Positions 58,743 through 64,000 of a stretch of DNA of 64,000 nucleotides are shown here, piece by piece. The stretch is taken from positions 91,476 through 155,475 of the forward strand of contig NZ_LMDW01000004.1 in the NCBI RefSeq assembly GCF_001425205.1, read 5' to 3'. A program made the translations under genes and the position numbers. The notes under the pieces were generated by a model. It had not been told where the DNA came from. It worked only from the letters and a program-made list of their open reading frames with translations, and made no database searches. Each line of letters opens with the position of its first letter. Within the stretch, counting starts at the first letter, position 1. The DNA comes from Variovorax sp. Root411 (lineage in GTDB: Bacteria > Pseudomonadota > Gammaproteobacteria > Burkholderiales > Burkholderiaceae_C).

Positions 58743-61127
58743 TCAGTCGTAGTTGGTGAACCGGCTGGGTTCCTGCGTCTGCGTATTCAGCGGCTGGTAG
58801 CCCTGGATGTTCTGCAGCAGCGTGCTCGTCGGGTTCGAGCCGACGTTGCCGAAGCCGTTGAACTGGATCTGGAACATCAGCCGCGTGTCCGGCGTCGTGC
58901 GGCCCGACACCAGCCGCTCGAGCACGATGCGCCCGACCCAGCAGCAGGCGTTGTATTCCGCGCCGATCAGGCTGTCCGACATCGCGCGGTCGTGCAGGCT
59001 GTAGCTCAGCCGTCCCACCGCATACCAGCGTCCCGGGTCGCCGGGTTTTCTTTCGCCGAAGAGCCCCCGCGTCAGCTCGCTCAGCGGCCATTGCCAGTTC
59101 AAGTCGATCGTCTTCGTGCCGTCGTCCGCGGTCGAGCTGCTGTCCGCCTGGTAGCGGTAGGCCGCGGTCAGCGTGTGATACGGCGCGGGCGTATAGCGCA
59201 GGGTGAGCGCGTCGCGCGAGCTCTTGCCGGTGTCCATGTTGTATTGCGCGACGCCGTCGATGCTCCACTTCGGGCTCCAGTGCACCAGCCCGCCGACGAT
59301 GAAGTCGCCCGTTCGGTCGGTCACGGCGGTGCCGCTCGGCAGCGTGACGTTCTGGTCGCTGAAGCGAAAGCGCTGCGCGATGCCGAAGCGTGCCGACTCG
59401 GCGCCAGTGGCCGGGTCGATCAGGCGCGTGCTCACGCCCGTGGTCAGCGTGTTCGTGTCGGAGATGCGGTCGTTGCCCGAGAACGCGTTCTCGGTGTAGA
59501 GCGTGGCAAAGCTGATGTCGTTGGTGGCGGTGTCGTACACCGGCAGCTGGCTCTGGTCGCGGTAGGGTGTGTGCACATAGAAGGCGCGCGGCTCCAGCGT
59601 CTGCCGCCAGGCGCGGCCGAACAGGCTGGCATCGCGCTCGAACACCAGGCCGCTGTCCAGGCTCACGGTCGGCACTACGCTGCTGATGGAGGTCGCGCCG
59701 CTGGCCAGTGGCGAATCGAGCTGGTAGGCGGCCGTGTGCAGCAGCAGCTTCGGAATGATGTAGCCGCCCGGCGTGACCCACGGGCGGCTGATCTGCAGGT
59801 TGCCGACCACGCGCTCTCCGTTGGGCTGCTTGATGCCGTTGAGCGTGGGCGAGTAGGCCGAATCGACCTCGAAGCGCGTGTAGTCCAGCGTGCCCGACAC
59901 GTCGAGGCCGTGCCAGTCGTACTTGTTGTAGTTGGCCGTGATCTGCGGAACGCGGTTGTACGAGGGCGTGATCGGCGAGGCCGCGTACTGCAGCGTCTGG
60001 TAGGAGAGGGTGCGCGCCTGGCCGCTCCAGTCGCCCTTGCTCCAGTTGAGGTCGGCCTCGTTCGTGAGCGTGCGCGAGGTCAGCGTGGGCGTGTGGGAGA
60101 AGTCGCGCCAGTAGTCGTCGTCGCTCACGCGGTTGATGTTGAACGAGGTGCTCAGCGAGTCGAGCCCGAAGGGCTTGGGGTCGAACTGCTGGTTGTGCTT
60201 GGCCCACAGGCCCCAGCGGTTGATGCCGCGCAGGCTGTCGCTCGGCATCTCGTCCACGCGGATCTGACCGCTGTAGGTCTTTTCCAGGTAGCGGAACTCG
60301 GTGCCGAGGTTCACGCCCCGGCTGGTCATGATCTCGGGGTACAGCGTGAGGTCGCGGTTCGCCGCGATGTTCCAGTACCAGGGCTGCAGGTACTCGAAGC
60401 CGTTGGTGGTGTCGTAGCCGATCACCGGCGGCAGCAGGCCGCTCTGGCGCGCGTTGTTGAGCGGGAAGCTCACCGACGGCAGCGAGGGCGTGGTCACGCC
60501 CAGGAAGCTGATCTGCGCATCGGTCGCCGTCGCGAGGTTGGTTTCGCTGTCGGTGGTCAGCGTGACGGCGGTGAGCATCCACGCGGGCATCCAGCCCGTG
60601 TAGTTCTCGCGCAGGCAGGTGGTGTAGGTGGCATGCCGGGCCACCGACACCTTGGGGTCGACGAAGTCGATGCGCTCGGCCTCGCCGTGCGCGCCATTGG
60701 CCAGCAGCGTGTAGCGCACGTGGTCGAAGAAGCCCTCGAAGCTCTCGACCTTCAGGTGCAGCTCGGGGCCCTCGTACACGTTGCCGGCCTGGTTCAGGTG
60801 CACGTTGCCGCTGGCCGTGGCCAGGTCGCCCGGCGGCTGGTATTCGAGCCGGTCGGCGGTGATGCGCGTGTCGCCGCGCCGCAGCGAGGCATTGCCTTCG
60901 ACCACCACTTCGAGGTCCGGGCGCTCACTGAGCCTGTCGCCGTCGACCAGGCTCGGGCGCATGCCGCGCTCGGCCGGTGCGATGGTCTCCGCGAGCTGCG
61001 GCGTGCGGCGCAGCGTCATCGGCGCCTCGGTCCATGTGTCCTGTGCCGAGGCCGCCTGCGGGCGCAGCAGGAGCAGCGACAGCAACACCATCGGCGGCAG
61101 CGGAAAACCGCGCCAGCGTAGTTTCAT
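58743..61127 (-). CDS. lptD: LptD-family outer-membrane LPS assembly protein (paralogue)
   Basis: About 794 residues from ATG 61127. A signal peptide (about 1-29) is followed by an OstA/LptA-like jellyroll (about 60-190, EVVVEGNASLRRGDTRITAD) and a C-terminal beta-barrel. A Cys in TYTTCLRENY and the adjacent pair in YNACCWVGRIVLER near residue 728 match E. coli LptD Cys173 and Cys724-725. The counterpart of the N-terminal Cys31 is absent, so only one long-range disulfide is possible. In most Burkholderiales lptD is next to surA and pdxA. Here it follows a response regulator by 31 bases, so this is probably a second copy. Confidence 0.88.
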   Translation of the reverse strand: MKLRWRGFPLPPMVLLSLLLLRPQAASAQDTWTEAPMTLRRTPQLAETIAPAERGMRPSLVDGDRLSERPDLEVVVEGNASLRRGDTRITADRLEYQPPGDLATASGNVHLNQAGNVYEGPELHLKVESFEGFFDHVRYTLLANGAHGEAERIDFVDPKVSVARHATYTTCLRENYTGWMPAWMLTAVTLTTDSETNLATATDAQISFLGVTTPSLPSVSFPLNNARQSGLLPPVIGYDTTNGFEYLQPWYWNIAANRDLTLYPEIMTSRGVNLGTEFRYLEKTYSGQIRVDEMPSDSLRGINRWGLWAKHNQQFDPKPFGLDSLSTSFNINRVSDDDYWRDFSHTPTLTSRTLTNEADLNWSKGDWSGQARTLSYQTLQYAASPITPSYNRVPQITANYNKYDWHGLDVSGTLDYTRFEVDSAYSPTLNGIKQPNGERVVGNLQISRPWVTPGGYIIPKLLLHTAAYQLDSPLASGATSISSVVPTVSLDSGLVFERDASLFGRAWRQTLEPRAFYVHTPYRDQSQLPVYDTATNDISFATLYTENAFSGNDRISDTNTLTTGVSTRLIDPATGAESARFGIAQRFRFSDQNVTLPSGTAVTDRTGDFIVGGLVHWSPKWSIDGVAQYNMDTGKSSRDALTLRYTPAPYHTLTAAYRYQADSSSTADDGTKTIDLNWQWPLSELTRGLFGERKPGDPGRWYAVGRLSYSLHDRAMSDSLIGAEYNACCWVGRIVLERLVSGRTTPDTRLMFQIQFNGFGNVGSNPTSTLLQNIQGYQPLNTQTQEPSRFTNYD

Positions 61128-61158
61128 GAGAGAAGATTTCTTGGAAGCCGGCGTCGGG

Positions 61159-61848
61159 TCAGGCGCCTTGCCTGGCCTGCGATTCCCATGCAAAGCCGAC
61201 GCCATAGACCGAGCGGATCCAGTCGTGCGCGGTCGAGACGGTGGCCAGCTTCTTCCTGAGGTTCTTGATGTGGGTGTCGACCACGCGTTCGTTGACGTCG
61301 AGCGCCTCCGGGAAGGCGGCTTCCAGCAGCTTCGACCGCGTCAGCACCCGCCCGGGCTCCTGCGAAAGCGCGCGCAGCAGCAGCGACTCGCGGCGCGTCA
61401 GCGGCAGGTAGTGCCCGTCGAGAATCGCGCAGCCGCGCACCGCCCCGAAGGTGATCGGCACTGAAGGGTGCACGACGCTGCGGCGCTGCGCATAGCGCCG
61501 CAGCACCACGTGGATGCGCACCACGACTTCCTTCGGAGAAAAGGGCTTGCACACGTAGTCGTCCGCGCCCAGTTCGAAGCCGCGCAGCCGGTCGGCTTCG
61601 TCGCTGCGCGCCGTCAGCATGATGATCGGATGGTCGCTGCGCGCGCGGATCTTCTCCAGAATCTGCAGGCCGCTGACGTGCGGCAGTTCGACGTCGAGCA
61701 GGGTGAGCGCCGGCGGCGAGGTCAGGATGCGATGCAGCGCGACCGCGCCGTCGTCGATGTGGTCGACCTCGTGCCCGGCGCGATGCATCTCGTCCAGCAG
61801 CACCGACGCGGCCTCGCGCCCTTCCTCCACCAGCAGGATGCGGCTCAT
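61159..61848 (-). CDS. OmpR-family response regulator, orphan
   Basis: A 229-residue regulator. The receiver domain has Glu8-Glu9 as the acidic pair, phospho-acceptor Asp52 in LLDVELPHVSG, and Lys101 in YVCKPFSP. The winged helix has LPLTRRESLLLRALSQEPGR and VDTHIKNLRKKL with RSVYGVGFAWE. No histidine kinase is adjacent. It lies between a NERD protein and the LptD paralogue, so it may regulate envelope genes, its own operon included. Confidence 0.92.
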   Translation of the reverse strand: MSRILLVEEGREAASVLLDEMHRAGHEVDHIDDGAVALHRILTSPPALTLLDVELPHVSGLQILEKIRARSDHPIIMLTARSDEADRLRGFELGADDYVCKPFSPKEVVVRIHVVLRRYAQRRSVVHPSVPITFGAVRGCAILDGHYLPLTRRESLLLRALSQEPGRVLTRSKLLEAAFPEALDVNERVVDTHIKNLRKKLATVSTAHDWIRSVYGVGFAWESQARQGA

Positions 61849-61852
61849 CGCG

Positions 61853-62611
61853 TCACTGAAGTTTCAGGACGCCCGGATGCGCCGCCCTGACCGGGGCCTG
61901 CGTGCTCCTGTCGCGGCAGTTCCTCATGTGGTCGTCGACCGTCAGGTCGCCCTGCAGGTCGGTCAGCAGCCGCAGCGTGCGGCCGATGGCGTCGTCGTCG
62001 AGCAGCGGGTAGCCTTGCTCGGTGCGCCCGTTGTTGCGCGCCACGCGCGCGATGTAGGGCAGGTCCTGCGGCGTGATGACGACGGACGGCATCACGCCTT
62101 CGAGCTCGACGCCCTCGAACGGCAGCAGCACGAAGTACTGCACGCGCAGGTCGGGCGGCATCAGGCTGCGCAGGTGCGTGGTCTTGCGGCCGCACTGCCA
62201 GGCCGGGTCTTTCACTTCGCGTGCCAGCGGATGCCCGTGCTGGCGCAGGAACCAGCGCGGCAGCGCCTGGGCCGAGGTCTTGCGGTACACCACCGCGTTG
62301 CGCCAGCCCTTCACCTCGAACAGGTACACGCCGGCCTCGCACACCAGTGCCACGTCGAAGCGGGCCGTGGGCACGGCGCTGCCTTCGTACATGGGAATGA
62401 CGAGGTCCCGCAGCACATGCAGCCGCCCGAATGCGGGCTGGAATGCGCTGGTGAGCTGCTGCATGCCCAGCGTGGTTGCCGTGCTGCTCGCCGGCTCGCC
62501 GTCCGCAGGGCATGCGCGCCGCGCAAGCGCGGAAGTGTCCGGCTTCGGGTGTCCGTGGCCGGCCAGCGTGAGCACGGGGCGGGCGGGGACTTTATGCAAG
62601 GCAGTGGTCAT
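61853..62611 (-). CDS. NERD-domain protein
   Basis: A 252-residue protein. The NERD (nuclease-related) core lies at about 50-160, with FGRLHVLRDLVIP, then RFDVALVCEAGVYLFEVKGW carrying the Asp and Glu-x-Lys residues of the PD-(D/E)xK-like fold, and GRKTTHLRSLMPPDLRV. NERD proteins are predicted to act on nucleic acids, but their roles are poorly known. It starts 18 bases after the OMF-like gene and ends four bases before the regulator, so it belongs to this operon. Confidence 0.8.
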   Translation of the reverse strand: MTTALHKVPARPVLTLAGHGHPKPDTSALARRACPADGEPASSTATTLGMQQLTSAFQPAFGRLHVLRDLVIPMYEGSAVPTARFDVALVCEAGVYLFEVKGWRNAVVYRKTSAQALPRWFLRQHGHPLAREVKDPAWQCGRKTTHLRSLMPPDLRVQYFVLLPFEGVELEGVMPSVVITPQDLPYIARVARNNGRTEQGYPLLDDDAIGRTLRLLTDLQGDLTVDDHMRNCRDRSTQAPVRAAHPGVLKLQ

Positions 62612-62629
62612 GTAAGGCTCCTTCGAACT

Positions 62630-63691
62630 TCAAGGATTGCGCAACTTTCGGGAGACTTTGTGCAGAAACGGCAATTGCTCGGCCTGCGCCGATCGCGCAC
62701 CCGCAACCGCATCGATCGATGCGCCGTTTCCGATGCTTCCCATGAGGACGACCCATGCGAGCGCCAACTCGCCATTGGCCGCGGCCAGCACGTGCAGGTC
62801 GAGCAACAGGCCCTGGAAGTCCTCCATCAGCTGCACTTCGGAGATGTCGCCGCGGTCGCGATGCTGCTTCGATGCCTCGAAGCCGGCCCTTGCGTTCATG
62901 ACGCGCGCGTACGCGGTGTTCGCGATGTCGCTCTGCATCTGCAGGCGGTGCAGCGCCCCGGCGACCTGCTCGCGTGCCTGCACGACCGCGTGCGCGTAGG
63001 GAGGCTCGCCGGGCACTTCGATGTCCTGCGCTTCATCCGTTGCGTCGATGACGCCGGCGGGCATCGCGGCCGGGTCCGCACCGTAAAGAGCAGCGGCCAG
63101 GTTGATGTCGTTCCTGTTGGCCAGCACGGACATCGGAAGTTCGCGTGGCACCTCGGCCGCGAAGCGGGGCAGCGCCTTGTCTTGCAGCGCGTCGGCGAGC
63201 ATTTCATTCATTGAGGCTTCCGACATGTGGCATTGCGCGGCCAGGTACGTGATGTAGTTGGCGCGCTGCGCCTTCAGCTTGCCGATGGTGGTCTCTGCGC
63301 TGGCCTGCCGTGCTGCGAGCTGCTTCGCAAAGTCGTCGTGCGGCAGCGTGCTGCCCTGGATGAGCGCAGACTGCCGCTCGACCGCGGCGTGCGTGTTCTC
63401 CAGATAGAGCAACTCGAGCGTCTTCACCTTGAGTGCGATGTAGGCCGCGGCCACGCCGGATTCGGCCGGGCCCTGCGATGCGGCCATGAGCCGGTTCATT
63501 GCGGCGTCTCCGAAGCCGGCCCACCAGGGCTGCGCGCTCGCCTGCGTTTGTGTCTGCGCGCGCGCCTTGTGGTCGACGAACATGCCCGCCGCGAGCACCG
63601 AGGTGGAGTGAACCATCGCGATGCTCGTGCTGGCGCATGCGATGGCCAATGCACCGCACATCGCCGCCATCAGGATTCGTGAACGCTTCAC
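62630..63691 (-). CDS. Shortened OMF/TolC-like outer-membrane protein
   Basis: About 353 residues from GTG 63691 (ribosome site GGAG eight bases upstream); the longer frame upstream is unlikely. A signal region, MKRSRILMAAMCGALAIACA, may be a lipobox. The mature part has QPWWAGFGDAAMNRLMAAS, typical of NodT/OprM-type efflux channels, and long helices with AAYIALKVKTLELLYLENTH. The PRELPMSVLANRNDINLAAA segment matches the family's LL-x-RPD-I motif. OMF proteins usually have ~470 residues, so it is shortened and may lack part of the barrel. The operon has no RND pump genes. Confidence 0.75.
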   Translation of the reverse strand: MKRSRILMAAMCGALAIACASTSIAMVHSTSVLAAGMFVDHKARAQTQTQASAQPWWAGFGDAAMNRLMAASQGPAESGVAAAYIALKVKTLELLYLENTHAAVERQSALIQGSTLPHDDFAKQLAARQASAETTIGKLKAQRANYITYLAAQCHMSEASMNEMLADALQDKALPRFAAEVPRELPMSVLANRNDINLAAALYGADPAAMPAGVIDATDEAQDIEVPGEPPYAHAVVQAREQVAGALHRLQMQSDIANTAYARVMNARAGFEASKQHRDRGDISEVQLMEDFQGLLLDLHVLAAANGELALAWVVLMGSIGNGASIDAVAGARSAQAEQLPFLHKVSRKLRNP

Positions 63692-63921
63692 CTGTGAGTC
63701 TCCAGCTTCGTCATGCGTGGATCTTTTCAGGCGAATTGGGAGAAATTTGAAGGACCTCCGGATCGGCCTGCAGCGCGATGCGCGCACGGTGTGATGTGCG
63801 CGCACAACACTCGATGCGGCAGAGAACCGATCCACCAAATTCCTCCCGATTTGGACGAAACCATGCGTACAGCCGGTCGATACCGAACGGCCGCATCAGA
63901 CCTGAAACTGGAGAACCCTGA
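63692..63921. other. Divergent promoter region before the porin gene
   Basis: This 230-base gap separates the OMF-like gene and the porin gene, which diverge. It should carry promoters for both. The stretch before the porin has the ribosome site GGAGA eight bases before the ATG. I see no strong operator. Confidence 0.4.
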
Positions 63922-64000
63922 ATGAAGAAAACCCTCACGGCATTCGCTGCCCTGGCCGTCTGCGGGCTGGCCTCTGCCCAATCGTCCGTCACGTTGTTCG
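63922..64000 (+). CDS. Gram-negative porin, partial
   Basis: Only 26 residues are in the window. They are MKKTLTAFAALAVCGLASAQ followed by SSVTLF, the signal peptide and first strand of Burkholderiales general porins (OmpC/Omp32-like, where the mature protein begins QSSVTLYG). It forms a trimeric diffusion channel. The gene continues beyond the right edge. Confidence 0.85.
   Translation, partial: MKKTLTAFAALAVCGLASAQSSVTLF

Noticed and set aside
1..64000. CRISPR array, rRNA operon or tRNA gene
   Set aside because: No spaced direct repeats, no rRNA-like conserved stretches and no cloverleaf sequences were found on either strand.

Overview
The window is high-GC chromosomal DNA of a Burkholderiales bacterium, most likely Comamonadaceae close to Variovorax. 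The evidence is four stand-alone Bug/TctC periplasmic receptors, dense LysR/AraC/MarR regulation, a Burkholderiales-type porin signal peptide at the right edge, and GC-rich palindromic intergenic repeats of a kind I associate with this family. No rRNA, tRNA or CRISPR array was seen.

Layout. 1-3.9 kb is the end of an integrated element: a partial YagK/YfjJ-like gene, an AlpA-like regulator, an AT-richer gene of unknown function and a tyrosine integrase, with an unusual 36-bp perfect palindrome. 4.1-12.9 kb carries a PhnD-like binding protein, a two-component system, an AfuA/FbpA-type ABC importer (binding protein, fused double permease, ATPase) and an AraC regulator; the importer looks more like an organophosphate system than an iron system. 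13-29 kb is a long minus-strand acyl-CoA catabolic cluster: two CoA ligases, a CoA transferase, an acyl-CoA dehydrogenase, a paired MaoC hydratase, SDRs, a crotonase, an SCP-x thiolase, an Ltp2-like aldolase with a DUF35 partner, thioesterases and two Bug receptors. It has its own AraC regulator and a repeated putative operator. 29.6-37.7 kb holds amino-acid genes (DadA-like oxidase, saccharopine-dehydrogenase-like enzyme, polar amino-acid ABC importer, Lrp and LysR regulators, Asp/Glu racemase). 37.8-41.4 kb has regulators, a stress protein and a Bug receptor. 41.5-46.4 kb is a D-tartrate dehydratase operon with an SDR, a Bug receptor and a DHDPS-type aldolase under a LysR regulator.

46.4-58.5 kb is the most interesting part. 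It has an aminotransferase with an RraA-type aldolase, a NAC-like LysR regulator, an AccB-AccC-PxpB-PxpC-degenerate AccB-PxpA operon (a split urea-carboxylase-like, biotin-dependent lactam-opening system), and an SDR plus amino-acid ABC importer. Three promoters here share the same ATA-N9-TAT operator and downstream promoter elements, so the three transcription units look like one regulon. The inferred route is import of a lactam or amino acid, carboxylation-assisted ring opening, transamination and retro-aldol cleavage. Two copies of a long inverted repeat flank the pxpA/importer half.

58.7-63.7 kb is a four-gene minus-strand operon (OMF-like protein, NERD protein, OmpR regulator, LptD paralogue), followed by the start of a porin gene.
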